DNA of 64,000 nt. Origin: Utricularia gibba (Eukaryota > Streptophyta > Magnoliopsida > Lamiales > Lentibulariaceae). Location of the stretch: the NCBI GenBank assembly GCA_002189035.1, contig NEEC01000023.1, positions 558,001-622,000 of the forward strand. Direction: 5' to 3'. The number at the start of each line of letters is the position of its first letter. Within the stretch, counting starts at the first letter, position 1. Both the position numbers and the translations under genes were made by a program. The notes beneath the pieces were generated by a model that was not told where the DNA came from, did not search any database, and worked only from the letters and a program-made list of their open reading frames with translations. This document shows positions 48,588 to 63,987 of the stretch, in pieces.

Positions 48588-51500
48588 CACTTCGAGTACA
48601 AGTATCCTTCAATAACCTGATCTACTAGCACATAAGCCATCAGATTACGTAGTAGAACGCCTTCAACTTTAAAACGGTAACACACATAATGAGCTGAAAG
48701 CATTCAAACAACTCCATTTAAAACAGAATTAACATATCATAGAACCAGATAAGCCTCAGCAAAATCACTAATTCCTCTTACAGCAAAGACCCCCAATCCC
48801 ATTCAACGCCATCACCAAAAGTCAAACTTCATACAACTTTCCCACCACTACTTCAACCTCTTAAATTCAAAAAAAAAAACCCACAAAATCAAAGCTGCTC
48901 AATGGCAAAAGGAAGGAGGGCTTGTAAAAAAAGAAAAAAAAAAACAGAAGGGCGTTCACAAAACGTATCGAAGTCTAAAACCGAGTAAAAATTAGCAAAA
49001 GATGAAAGTCGTAGAGAAAAGAATTCACCTGAAAGAACGTGAGATCTAGGGCATTGACTCCTCCAGCAGAAAGAAGAAACCCAAAGAACTCCTTTTACAG
49101 ACCAAATCTCGCCCACCCAAAATAGCTTCCACTCGTAAACTCAGAATCCAAGCAGTACAAACCCCCCAAAAAACCGTTCTTTAATTGATTTTTGGCTCTC
49201 CCCAGTCCTAATTCTGTGGATGAGGGTGCTGTGAAAGAGGGACGGACGGAGAAGACACCAGCGTCAGTACACGCAAAAATTTACTTGTGTACCAGCATCT
49301 CCACTCCTTTCTTTTTCCCCGCCTCTCTCTTCTCCCTGGATATTGCTCTTCGGTTTCTGCTTTTTGTGTCATTTTATTATTATTATTGAAAATAATTCAA
49401 TTTCTTCGAGCCATCACTCTGTCTGGTAAAATGGGGACCACAGGGACCCACACGATTAAATTATTTTTAAATTGCATTAATGTATTATTTATTATTAATC
49501 CTCAATTTAACAGCTCCTATTTCCTTGCTTTATTAAAATAAAAAAACGAACCATCCAATCCAAATAACTAATTCTAAATATAAAAAATATATTTTTTTCT
49601 GATAAAAAAATCCACAAATTAAGTCATCGTAAGCCGAGAAATTGTTTTATAATTCAATTATTTTGCGTCAAAAAAATAATAAAAAATATAAAGTGATCGC
49701 GACCGTTCGATCAAAGGGGAATATCAAAAGAGATCCACAGAATCAGACAGTTGTTTCATTTTCCATGTTTCCTGTTTCCCTTTTTTGGGCCAATATTGGT
49801 GTTCATATTATTCAAAAATATTAATAAATCAAAAATATTTATTTGATTTTTTTTGAAAAAAAAAAATAAGTGTCGGCAGATTCCGACAAGATAATAAAAG
49901 CGAGGCAGCCCACGTCTCCAAACACATGCGTGAGATTTATATTTGCAGGCTGCTCCATTTTTTTAAATAAAAAATTATTATATTATTATGATGATAATTA
50001 TTATTACTCGAATTTAAAAAAAGTGTGTTAAAATAGGCGTTAATTGTAGGTGTGACACCTACCAGTAGGTGACCACGGAAATTTTTATTATTATTTTTGA
50101 TTTAATAATTATATTTAATTTATACAAAAAAATCGAAAATGAATAATTTTATTTCAACTGATCCAAAAATGCTTTAAAAAGCATTTACACGCAGACCTGC
50201 AATTTTTAAAGGCGATCGTGGGACTGGGGCCGGGAGTGGTCGCCGGTCGGGGTATTAGGGGGATGATGTGATTTCTTGGGAGAAGAGGGGGATGATGTGA
50301 TTTCTTGGGAGAAGAGGGGGCTGATTGCAAATATGTGCAGCTTGGGGACCTATTCGGAAAATATCAATTGGGAATCGAATTAACGAACCTAAACCCTAAA
50401 ACTAGAGAAAGAAAAACCTCATTAAATACATCATTAATGACCTTTACATTTGGGAAAAGGTCTAAAAAAGGAAGGTTCTTTAATTTTGAATATTTAAATT
50501 GGGATCTTCCCTGTTTTGGATAATTACCATTTTATCAATTCAAAAAATCTTTAAGAAATGGATGACAAATTTTGTAAATGACATAGTAGATGATAATGAA
50601 ATCAAGTATTGGATGGATCAATGAATATATGTAAGATCGAAATACATAGTAAGCTTAAATCACATTTGAAAATATAAGAATAAATTGATTATATGATCAA
50701 ATATATAAAAAATTATGTTTTAATTAATAATTAATTGAGTTTAATCTTTTTAAATATAATTTATACTTATTATGTATTTAAATTTCCAACTCATCAAAGA
50801 ATGAATTTTTAATTTGAATAGAGGAAACATGTGATTAGTTGGTGGAAGGCTAAACCCTTTTCACTGTATCTCATTGGTTTCGAGCAACCATGCAAGGTGT
50901 GGTTGTCTCTGTCGGATTTGAATGCAGCTGCTGCAGCAACTCCCCATCCGCCCCGATCGGGGTTTGCCTGATGGGTTCGTTTAGGGTGTTGGATGGTTCC
51001 CAGCCCATGAAAGCTCGAACTGGGGTGTGGTCATCGAGTAGCAGGCAGGCAGCATCGGCTAGCCAGAGTGGGAGCCATTAATAGCAGTAGGAGTAGCATC
51101 ATTATCAGTACAGAAACAGCCGGAGGAGGGAAATCGATCCACCGTCGGTGCACTGCACGGAGCGCAGCGTAGAGAAAAGAGGAGAAGCCTGTGACGAATC
51201 AGCGCCTACGTGAGGTCGGTGTTGAGCTGTTGACGGCACATGCGTGGCGTGGCGAATCAGAGAGGCGCAGCACCTGGTGCAGTGCCCGCCGAGGGACCAG
51301 CCATCCAGATTCCTGGCCACTCCCAGACAACCTTACAAATCCATAGGCAACCCAAGCATCTCAATAGTCCATAACTGGTTCCTGATACCAAGCTCAACGG
51401 ATTTCTGCAACCTGGCCGCTGGTACTGCAAACCCCATCGGAGGAGATGGTGCTGGTGACGTCGAAGCAGCACCTGGTCGGGGCTGGGAGGGGACCATGGG

Positions 51501-51768
51501 GCCATTGGCAGCAGATATCTATCTATCTATCTGATTCTGGGGGGGGGGAGAGATTGATTCCTTCTAACGGGGGAAAATGTTGGACAGTAGCTGCACTGCA
51601 TGCGATGGCTCGATAGATAAAAACAAAGAAACAATTGGAGGCAATGGAATGCATACAAGCTGCGGATGCAGACACTCCACTCCATGGATCCCGAGTCTGC
51701 ACCATATTTGACCGTTAGCTAGTATTGAATGCATTAATCCTATTATTGAAATTAGGAATATTGTAAAT
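48588..51768. other. Kinase leader, then AT-rich intergenic DNA
   Basis: The first 600 bases probably hold the kinase 5' leader and promoter. Beyond 49200 the DNA is AT-rich with a 29-bp tandem duplication at 50262-50319. Around 50880-51520 it becomes GC-richer, with overlapping short ORFs on both strands, none with a recognised motif. An (ATCT)n run lies near 51519-51534. Confidence 0.55.
50262..50319. repeat. 29-bp perfect tandem duplication
   Basis: Unit GATGATGTGATTTCTTGGGA followed by GAAGAGGGG occurs twice without a mismatch, implying a recent duplication or an assembly artefact. Confidence 0.95.
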
Positions 51769-52666
51769 GGGCTAAGTTTTGTTTCAATACAAACATTTGA
51801 AAAAAAATATATAATTCTATACTAATGTTTGTATAATGTGATTTTTGATACATACGTTGTTTAATTTTATAGATTTTACATATAAACGTTTTCAAAATTT
51901 TTATTTTGAAACTAATGTTTTGAAAAATAATATATTTTCGATACCAACGTTTTTTTGAAATTTTTTTTTAATACATATGTTTGTAATTTATCTTTTAAAT
52001 AAAAACACACATTTTAACACCTATATTATGAAAACAAACGTTTACTAATGGGCTTTTATTTCAGTACATATATTTAGCTGACCCATTCTCAAATTGAGAA
52101 ATGTAATATAATTAGGGTTCAGTTATTGCTAGCCACCATGATGAAATCCTCTGATTTTTGTTAGCCATCACGATCCATCACAAGCCACCCTAATTGTTGA
52201 CCCGTCGTCCTCTTGACCCATCACGATCGTCCTTATTTAGTAGCTCATCGCTCTCTTGACTCTGAGTCGATGTTCTCAGATTATGGGTTTTATTGATGGT
52301 AATTTTAGATTCATCTTCTTATATCATTCTTCTTTGAATCTTCTTATATTAATTGTTTTTAATATATTTTGTTCAAAATCATAATTTACAATAAACGCAT
52401 GTATCAAAAAGTATGTGTGAAAAAGCATTTGTATTGTTTTTTAACTTTTTTAAACAACGTATGTATTTAAACAATGTTTTAAAAAACGTTGATATTTGAA
52501 AATTAATATAATATTTGACGTTTGTACCAAAATAATATATTTTGAAACATTTGTATTGAATTTGAATAAAAAGTGAAACGTTTGTACCACAAAACTATTT
52601 TAAAAAACGTATATATCTAATTATAAGCAATCTTTGAAACGTTAGCATCAAAACGTATTTTTCCCC
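51769..52666. mobile_element. Non-autonomous MULE-like element with foldback arms
   Basis: 898 bp bounded by a perfect 10-bp direct repeat TATTGTAAAT (51759-51768 and 52667-52676), the target-duplication size of Mutator-like elements. The ends are inverted and imperfect (GGGCTAAGTTTTGTTTCAAT at the left; the right end read in reverse is GGGGAAAAATACGTTTTGAT). Arms of about 290 bp are made of degenerate subrepeats of the type ATACAAACGTTT, in opposite orientation at the two ends, around a unique centre (about 52080-52370). There is no transposase ORF. The class is inferred from target-site length and arm structure. Confidence 0.75.
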
Positions 52667-52676
52667 TATTGTAAAT

Positions 52677-53168
52677 CATGAAACCCTCGTGAAGTTTAAA
52701 TATATAAAAAATATAAATCATATTAAAAAAGATTAAATCTGATCAATTATTCATAATTTACAATTTATTATATATTTAATAGTTATAATTTCGAATGCCA
52801 ATATTACATTATTTGTTCTAATATCTCTTACATTACACTGCCAAACATTAATTGCACTTGTATGATTGATATAAGTTTTTAAATTTTAAGTTATAAGATT
52901 TTAAAATAAAACAGGGTTTGTAGCTTTAAATTTATAATACGTCTCGGTTATGTTAGATGTAGCTCTATAGAAGTATTTGGATTGTAGTTTTAAAAACAAG
53001 ATATTCTTCTTTCCTTATTGAGCCTCGTGTGAAGCCCAAATAGAATTTACTGTTGGGCTTCATTTCGAGCCCAATTCTTGTAAATGGATTGCTTTTTATT
53101 AATAAATATTTTATTTATAGATAAATAAAAAAGAATAATAAGAGAAAGGAAGTATACGGAATGCCTAA
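52677..53168. other. AT-rich flank
   Basis: AT-rich DNA between the MULE-like element and the subtilase stop codon; the right end is presumably the subtilase 3' UTR. No gene was seen. Confidence 0.5.
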
Positions 53169-56058
<2,890 letters not shown>

Positions 56059-57234
56059 TTCCTTTCTTGCGGCAAACAGGAGGAGGAGGAAGAAGAAGAA
56101 GAAGATTGCGAAGAACAGTTAGCGATTCCAGAAGTATTTGTAGAAGGAACACACCCCCTACAAACTTGGATCTCTGTGCGAATGAAAGTTCAAATGTTTA
56201 CCAAATCCTCCTCCGGATTATCTCCATGAACCTCAACAGAAACAGAAACCTCATCAAATCCTCATCATCATTCCTCCCATTAACGCAGCATTCCCTTAGA
56301 ACAAGTCAAAAGGCAATCAATTCTCTACGGATTGGTGCATGCTTCATATTCTAGGCCTCATTCTCCAACTCCAAATAAATAAAACCTTCTTATTTTAGAA
56401 AAATGGTGACTTGTATGAATATGTAGAATTTTCCGAAAGGGTAACTGTCTGGGTCTCTTACAGCAATTGAAACAGAATCTTTGAAAAACACTTTCCTTAA
56501 TAGGAAAAGAACTTACCATTCGGCTAATGCCGACAACTCTTACTAAAGATGATCACAAATGGATAATTTCGTACTTAATATAACTTTCTAATGTTAGAAA
56601 CACCATCTAAAAATAATTAAACACGGTTAATTGTAATCAGTTTCTCTAATATACACCAGCATATAAATATAGTAGTTACAAACTGATAATCTGACAGAAA
56701 AAATCAACACACTATGATCCATCAAGCTTTTGGGGTCCTAAACCCAATCAGCACTAAGCATTTAGGACCAAAAAAATCAATAAAATTTCGGATCATCAAT
56801 ATATAAACCAAAACTCGATATTTTCTAGGATCGGTCCAGACCAGCCCACAGGCTCAAGTTTAGATTTATCTTGTTCTTGCATGACATTTTCTAGTCCACA
56901 AATCAAATGGTTCAAAGAAAGTAGATTTCACATCAGGTTGACAGGGAAGTAAGGTCTATACCCACCTGAGAAACTTAACGTACTCATTGAGATTTGTCCC
57001 TTCACCGATTACAGATTCGGATTTATAGTCATGGTTTGAATGAAAGCAGATTTGGCATCAGGTTCACATATGTGGACCGGGAAGCAAGGTTCAATTTGTA
57101 CCTGTTGAGTTCACCAGCCGGAGCTGTTCTGAAACGAATTGGGGACAGAAAGTTGTAGCAAAATTTCTGGTCTAGCTCAAAAGCCGCCCGTGTTCAGGCG
57201 TTATAGCACATTATATGCACTACGCAGGATGCTG
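56059..57234. other. Subtilase promoter and 3' flank of CIA1
   Basis: A Lys/Arg-coding GA-rich stretch follows the start of the subtilase gene; the ORF at 56067-56354 is composition-driven. The rest is AT-rich. No gene is supported. Confidence 0.5.
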
Positions 57235-59303
57235 TCACTGCACTCTCTCCTGTACAGAAGAACCCAATTCCCAGATCTTAATAGTTCCATCGTCACTGGC
57301 TGAGGCCAGGCGCCTTCTTTCCTGTCAAGTCCATGTAATGGAAGTGAGATTTGGAAGAATGGAGATGTGTTATGGGGTATGAGACTCACAGAGGGCGCCA
57401 TGGGGCTCCATCGCACGGCATTCAAATCCATGTCATGCGCCTTCTCTTTCTTCAGTAGCAATCTGTATGGTGGCGCATCCGCATCTTTCTGCAAAGTAAA
57501 CAAAAACAAGTGTCATTACAGAACGGTGGAAATGGAGTTCCAACATGGAGAGGTAGTTCGGATGATCAAATCTAAATATACCAAGTCATCTTCACTCTCG
57601 ACAAAGAAGCATATGGAGTTATCAGCTGCAGCAGTGCAAATTATTCTACTTCTGCAGTCAGCATACCATTTGCAAGGTTGTGATGCAGTTCAAGTTACTA
57701 AGTAAAAGCGGTTGAGTTTAACCGGAGGGGGTGAGAACGCAATAACGCTGGTACCTTGACCAATCGACACTAAAAATGGTGCGGCTGTGATAACCGGAGA
57801 GTGAGCATAGAAGGGACCTGAAGAAATAGAGCCGAATGTGAATACAGCAAGATAGTGAAGAGAGGGCTTCTGAGCGGGCGTAGATGGGTCGTCACTGCTC
57901 ACCAAGGTACATATTCCTCTCCATTATGTATCTTCTCCACATCAGTGCTCCATATCTTAATGGAAAGATCATCACTGCAGAATCATCAGAAAGGCAATGC
58001 CAAGTTCATGAAAATATTGTTCGGATCGCCGGAAGTTCATTTTCTACTCTGCCCCGGTTTGAAAACTAGTGCAAATGTGATCAACGATGCATGAAAGAAA
58101 TGAAAGGGAAAGCAGGGCAGAAATAGTGTGCGTACCTACAAGAAACCATCTTGTCTCCAGAGGCATTAAAAGATAAGGCCCAGACCGTTGATGTATGCCC
58201 ACTGAACGAAAAATAAGAACGTAAGAATTGGAAAAAAAGTTTCTTGACATAACACCAAGCAGAGTAGAATAGAAACCAAGAAAGATATCAAAGCATCAAA
58301 CATTCAAGGGTCGAGAAACACGCGAAGAAATATTTCTTTGTATCTCTCATGGATGCTCCAAGTACATCCACAATGAGAGCAGCTACCTATTAGATTCATC
58401 TAACGTTTGATGACAGGACCAATCACCGCTGTCTTTATCCTCGGTCCAGACCTTTGAACAGTCATTCAATTATAAAGTGATCAGATGCTACACAAAGGAT
58501 ACAGATTGAATGTAAAACTTGTTTCTACCTTGATTGAGTTGTCATAGCTACAAGAGAACAGAATATCCACTGTGGGATGCCATTGTACCATTTTAACGTC
58601 TTGGGAATGCCCGAGAAGGACTGAAAGACACTCGAACTCATTCTGCGGCAAAACTTCCCAGATTGCGATTGATTTGTCTCGTGAACAAGTAGCAATAAAC
58701 GCCCCAGACCCACTCCAGGATGCACTTTTAACTTCATTCTCATGGACCTAATTACAGATTTCACATCAAATTCAGTCAGCAAGTTGTGATGGGAGAATAT
58801 TAAAGTGCATAATTTATATGCATGCACTGCAGTTGAACACAGAATGAAGGCGGGTTTCTCATTTGAGAGTAAGGGAAAATACCGAAAGGGTGGAAACACA
58901 AACAAACTCGTCCCCATTCTCCTCCCAAATTGCCACAGTGGCATCAAAACTTGCTGTTGCTAATAAACTTCCATCCGGCGACCAAGCGCAAGACCTAACA
59001 GTCCTAGTATGCGTATCGAGGACTGCCTGAACAACAGGGAAACGAAACATCAGCGGAAACCCAAAGAATCATTCATACGCATCACTTCAACGATCAAGAG
59101 TATAATACCTTGCAGTGGAAAGAGCCATGAATTGGATCCTCGACCCAAATTCGAGCAGTTTTATCTCCACTGCAGGAAGCAAGAACGGCGGGGACACCAT
59201 TAACTCCGGTAGCCGGCTTCCACGCGATGCTCCAAACTCTGTCCGTGTGCCCCTCGAGCTTCTGAACTTCTCTGAGATCCAAATCCTCAGCAGCCAAATC
59301 CAT
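57235..59303 (-). CDS. CIA1: Cytosolic iron-sulfur assembly protein CIA1/CIAO1 (WD40)
   Basis: Ten exons (minus): 59303-59109, 59026-58883, 58747-58529, 58451-58387, 58201-58136, 57974-57903, 57817-57755, 57651-57582, 57488-57390, 57321-57235, 359 residues with every phase consistent. Seven WD40 blades form a propeller, for example [85 protein letters not shown] and [17 protein letters not shown]1, with CIA2/MMS19 and AE7, passes 4Fe-4S clusters to cytosolic and nuclear apoproteins. The conserved short length and lack of extra domains match the family. Start ATG 59303 begins [20 protein letters not shown]. Confidence 0.95.
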
Positions 59304-59828
59304 ACTTCAAGAAAACCCGAATTCAGCTCTCAAACTAGGGTTCTTGATGAAACGAATCGGAGCTCAATTTTGGGCATACAATTACTTGTATGATTTTGAC
59401 AGAATTGGGTGGGTTTGCCAATATATTACGTGTTGTTGGGCAACCAACGACCTTTCTCCTCCGCTTCCTCCGACGCCGTCACCGTTTCAAGGGAAACACA
59501 ACCCCTAAAAAATGTGAAATTAATTTTGTTTTCTTTTTTCTCAGAAGGGGAAGTTTGTAACCGTTTCCATCATCGTTGTCCATTTTATCAATCACACGAT
59601 TGGTTTTTTTTTCGTTAATCGACAAAAAAGGCGACCTTTCTTTCATGGTGGGAATTCCCACAAATAGTACCCATTTCTCCAGGCCAGAAACCACAAGAAA
59701 GTTGCAGGATTAAATTACAAATGGTGACAAAGGGGTGTTTCAGTAGCTGCGCAACGGTAAAATGCCAGCTTCATATGCATGATCCTACAGTAACCTTGGA
59801 GGCTGAACCAAAACGTGCAGCATAAGCA
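59304..59828. other. CIA1 promoter and SmG 3' flank
   Basis: Both neighbouring genes are on the minus strand, so this gap holds the CIA1 promoter and the SmG 3' UTR. No further gene was seen. Confidence 0.5.
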
Positions 59829-60520
59829 TCATTGAGCCTTGGCGACTGGCTCAAGAGCTTCAACAGTGACTACACTGTTTCCTCTGATGACCTGCAATCA
59901 ACGAAAATGCAGTAAAGTCCACAGTAATGAACGAAGTCGAAACTAACCAGGATTGAGCATGATGAGGATTTATTTCCCAGAGAATACTTGCCACCATGCC
60001 GATATCAGTTTTCTCACTTCCGTTCACTTCCACAGTATTATCCACCACCAAGTTCATAAACTGATCGAACCCACGAAGCGTCCCAACAACCGTGCGATTA
60101 GCATTAAGCTTAACTGCGAGACAGCAGGATACGTTAGTTCGAAAACCCCACAAAACCGAGAAGCAAGTACAGCGCACTACAGCCAGAGTGCAAATCTAGA
60201 AAGGAAACACGCAACACAGTACCTTCAATAAGCAAATCTAGCCAGTTGGTAGGAAGAGAATAACATCAAATTTTAACAAAACGACTTCTAACCCAAGTAT
60301 TTACATTATATGTATAACAATTAAAGCAGCTTGAAATCTAACACACAGTGAAGAAATTTAAAAGCAATAACTTACTCTGCAGTTTCTTGTCCATGTACCT
60401 GTAAAGAAAGGATGCCAATTTTCATCAGAATCAAGAAAAATACATGAAACCCTTAGAACGAAAAAAGCAGGGTGAAGACGCTAACTTTTTGAGATCCGGT
60501 GGCTGTCCCGATCTGCTCAT
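59829..60520 (-). CDS. SNRPG: Small nuclear ribonucleoprotein SmG
   Basis: Four exons (minus): 60520-60486, 60398-60376 (23 bases), 60113-59992, 59891-59829, 80 residues, the usual length of SmG. It starts MSRSGQPPDLKKYMDKKLQI. The Sm1 motif is KLNANRTVVGTLRGFDQFMN followed by LVVDNTVEV; Sm2 is IGMVVIRGNSVVTVEAL. SmG is one of seven Sm proteins forming the ring around U1, U2, U4 and U5 snRNA in the spliceosome. The third intron uses a GC donor (GTG then GCAAGT). A GT donor three bases earlier would remove one of the two conserved valines and give 79 residues, so the GC site is preferred. Confidence 0.96.
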
Positions 60521-62645
60521 CGCCGAGTCCTCAACAAGGCAACGAGTACTTCGCTCCGGTAAGCCCTAATAAAATGAATTGAGTGCTGTGAAATTTAAAG
60601 TGCATCGATGATGGGCCTCCGTACATCCATTGGGCCTGCAAATGCATATTTAAATTTATGATTGCAATTTTAATTATTTTGAATTCTTACATAATAATTA
60701 CTATTTAAAACACTGTATAATTATTAATTAAATACAAAAGTTTAAAAAAATGAAGGGGGCCAGAGAATGTAGTATTATGCCTCATTGGTTGAGCTCATTG
60801 AGATGAAGAATGAAATCAGTCATCCCTCGCACATCTAATTTTCTCCTCATCCCCACGAAAATTCAACAATTGGATACTCCAAATCGTTTTTGATGAATAT
60901 TGTCCACCCGCTTCGACGACAGAGCAGCCAGAGATGGGAAGCTCCAGGCTGGAAAATGGGTGAGAGACGGGATTCTCTGAAGGAAGACCCCAAAGAGAAT
61001 TCCGTAAAACACGCACAAGCACCGAAAAGTGCGTGAGCGTTTTGCGTTAATTTAGCGCGGCTATGACTCAATGGCTTCCATGGATCAAGAGGAAGGCGAT
61101 CTTAAGGGCCGCGCCGCCGCCAAAAAAATAACAGAGAATCTAGAGACGATGACAAAAGAAGTCGGAATCTCCGGTGAAGCGCAGGGAAACCTAATTAGGA
61201 GGCGAAATGAGGAAATGGGCGTATTTATATCAAATTGGAATTAATGGGCCGGGCCAGAATTGTGGGCCCAAAAGCGCACGGTAGCAATGTTCCGAAAGTA
61301 GGGGAACTGAGTCTAATCATTTTTATTCTGCCGCCGCCGTGCCGGCGCCGTCGCGAGAATGGGAAGACGGAGAAGAAGCTCCCTCGACCGGTAATCGAGC
61401 GTTACTCCTCCGGGAAGTTTCTCGAGGGAGTCGCCATGGCCGCCCGCCTCGAAGCGCCTCCGCAACAAGATCGCAAGATTCCCCACACAGGCAGGCGTAC
61501 ATGGGACAGCACAGAATTTGTTTACTTTAATTTAAATCTATTTAAAATATCTAAAAAAAATTGTAATTAAAAATTATTGAATGAAGTCGTAAATAAATAA
61601 TTAAATTGGACATGAAAAAAGGTTCCCGAGAGTTGTCGTTGAAAAGCCCCATCTCACATGCACCCGCGACCACCTCCCCCCACTTGATACTCGTCCTTTA
61701 TCCATTCAACCGTCTCACCTATACTCTAAATTTTAGAATAATTGAAAAAAAAAAACACAAAAATTATTATTATTATTTGTAAGGTGTATATGAAGTTTCT
61801 TACATGAAATTTTGGGCACCTGCCCAGATTCTACAAGTTGGTAACTACTAATTCGTTAATTACGAGGTTGGGTTGGGTTGTGTTTGGTAAATCATCCTGG
61901 TGCCCGGAGAGGAGGGGATTAGAATTTAGAAGGAAGGGGGCAGAGGGGGGGGGGGGGGGGTGGGGTGGGGGTGGGGCCAGTGTGATTAAAAGGGGTCGCC
62001 CGTCGCCCGCACAAATAAGACACGACCAGAAACCTGTGCGGGGTGGGCAACAAGCATCATGTGAGGAGGTGGTCCTCCGTACAGAGACCCCTCGAAGCTT
62101 GTTGCTCGCACGGACACATGGTGTGACACGCAGACGCACTGCAAATCTCCTCGCCTCCCATCTAATCTCTTCATTAATGAAATCAAATAAATGTCTCCAC
62201 GCCTCTACTCCCTGTCTCCACTCATCCACACCAGCTTAAAACTTCAATCATCAAATATAAATATAATAGATTATTTGATAGTATATTATATAATATTTAT
62301 ATTCAAATTTATTCATAAATTATTGTTTGATTAATTAGTATATATATTAATCTTATATGATTATATAAATTACTTATTCATTTTTTTAAGTATGTTGATG
62401 ATATACACAAATAGAGTAGGAGGGGGAAAGTAAGTTTAATTCTATCTATATAATTCCCGTACTTCTATTTTTATTTTCGAATATCAAATCTAGCATATAA
62501 GAGTGTTTTTTTTTCCATGGATTCTTGGAAAGTTGTTAGAGAAATACAGTGTTTTTTGTTTATCTTTAAACGAAATACGTGAGGTTGTTGATAAATCCAG
62601 TGGTGTGTGAGAGTGAGAGAAACGTGACGACTGTTGCAGAAGCAA
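60521..62645. other. Intergenic region with GC island and G-rich run
   Basis: The SmG promoter lies at the left. A GC-rich block at 61320-61500 carries open frames in several phases (61235-61570 +, 61339-61530 +) without a recognised domain. A G16 run and further G4-5 blocks lie at 61945-61976. The remainder is AT-rich. No gene is supported. Confidence 0.55.
61945..61976 (+). repeat. G16 homopolymer and adjacent G-blocks
   Basis: Sixteen uninterrupted Gs followed by TGGGG, TGGGGG and TGGGG blocks, a strong potential for G-quadruplex formation on the plus strand. Confidence 0.9.
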
Positions 62646-63248
62646 ATGGGGAAGAAAATGAAATTCCCATTTCGGTTCAGGGACTTGCCGGCGAAACCGT
62701 CCGCCGGCGCAGACGCGTCGTGGAGGTGGCGAAGTTGCGTCACCAACCATCGCACCCTGTCTTTCCGATCGGTTCCGGAATCCACTGAATTCAATTTCCG
62801 ATCGGAGAATCAGAATCCCGACCCGGGGGCGGGGATAATCCGTTTCAAATCCGATCGATTCTTCTTCGAGCCTGGGGAAACGAGTTCCCTCTTGAAATCA
62901 TCGAAAAAAACCCCGGTTCCGATGGCGATGATGGAGGTGGAGTCAGGGAATCCGTACCTCGATTTCAGAGCGTCAATGGCAGAAATCATTGAAACCCACG
63001 AGCTGAAAGACGACTGGGAGTTTCTGGAAGAGCTTCTGGTGTGGTATCTGGAGCTGAATCGCAGTAGCAATCACGGATACATCGTCAACGCATTCATGGA
63101 TTTGGTAATGAAGGTGTCAGGACCGAGCGATTTGGATGACAATCGGTGGTGCTCCGGTTCCTCGGCGATGACGCAGTGTTGTTCCTTGAATTCGCCGGCG
63201 TCGTTTTCGTCTTCTGGGTTGTGTTCGTCATTGGAGAAAGGCGCGTAG
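62646..63248 (+). CDS. OFP: OVATE family protein (transcriptional repressor)
   Basis: An intronless ORF of 200 residues from ATG 62646 (a second ATG lies at 62658). The OVATE (DUF623) domain covers roughly residues 92-155: NPYLDFRASMAEIIETHELK, then DDWEFLEELLVWYLELNRSS and NHGYIVNAFMDLVMK. The N-terminus is basic (MGKKMKFPFRFRDLPAKPSA) and the tail Ser-rich. OFPs repress transcription with TALE homeodomain partners and also act with TRM proteins in organ shape. The DUF4378 protein at 6.2-9.8 kb is at most a distant relative of that partner class. The family is certain; the member is not assigned. Confidence 0.93.
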   Translation: MGKKMKFPFRFRDLPAKPSAGADASWRWRSCVTNHRTLSFRSVPESTEFNFRSENQNPDPGAGIIRFKSDRFFFEPGETSSLLKSSKKTPVPMAMMEVESGNPYLDFRASMAEIIETHELKDDWEFLEELLVWYLELNRSSNHGYIVNAFMDLVMKVSGPSDLDDNRWCSGSSAMTQCCSLNSPASFSSSGLCSSLEKGA

Positions 63249-63987
63249 TCGTTAGAGGTAGTTAATTTAGTTGATTCTTCTCCTTCTTTTTCTTCTTTGT
63301 GGCTTCATTGTTTGTGCTCTGAGAAACCTTCAGGAGGATTGATCAGTGAACTCCAAGTTTGTCTCCAAGCTGGATAGCGACACTCACATGACAACTACTC
63401 CTCCCATGAAAAATCATTTTTTATATTATTTTAATTAAATAAATAAGAAAAAGCCTACATATTAAAAAACATTTAGGGTATGTATTATAATATAATTTAA
63501 TTCATATTATATTTAATTTAAAGATTGAAATATTGCTTAATTTATACGTTTTGTATATTTATATTTAAAATAATATTATATTTGATATTTCTATTAAACT
63601 TAGTTTGTTTAAATTTTGAAATGTTTAGCTCATTTTAAAATGGTTTGTCAAGCATACATTGTTATTCTTATATAACTCTATTTGAAATAATTTTTATTTT
63701 TTGAAAAATATTTTTAAAAAATATTTTTTGCGTCAGGTCTTCGTGCCTGCTCTTCTGGGCCAGAAATTAGCCTAACGCGTTATGGGCCTTTCCTAAAATA
63801 GGGCTCAGATCACTGTAGCAACGATAATTTTATTTTTTTAATATTAAATATCAAGTAATAAGTATTATTTGATCAGGTTTTTACTCTGTTGGAGTTGTGT
63901 TGTGTGTGTGTGATGAAAATACAACAGGAGTTCTGCCTGAGGAAGAGGGAAAAAAAAGCTACAATTTCACTTCCCTTCTGAGGCAAG
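63249..63987. other. OFP 3' region and upstream of the edge gene
   Basis: The OFP 3' UTR is followed by AT-rich DNA (63410-63760) and a TG-repeat-containing leader-like stretch at 63890-63985. Confidence 0.5.

Noticed and set aside
56067-56354. 95-codon Arg-rich ORF
   Set aside because: It lies over the subtilase leader and arises from a GA-rich stretch read as Arg/Lys codons.
61838-62239. 133-codon ORF with poly-Gly
   Set aside because: Driven by the G16 run and open on both strands; no family features.
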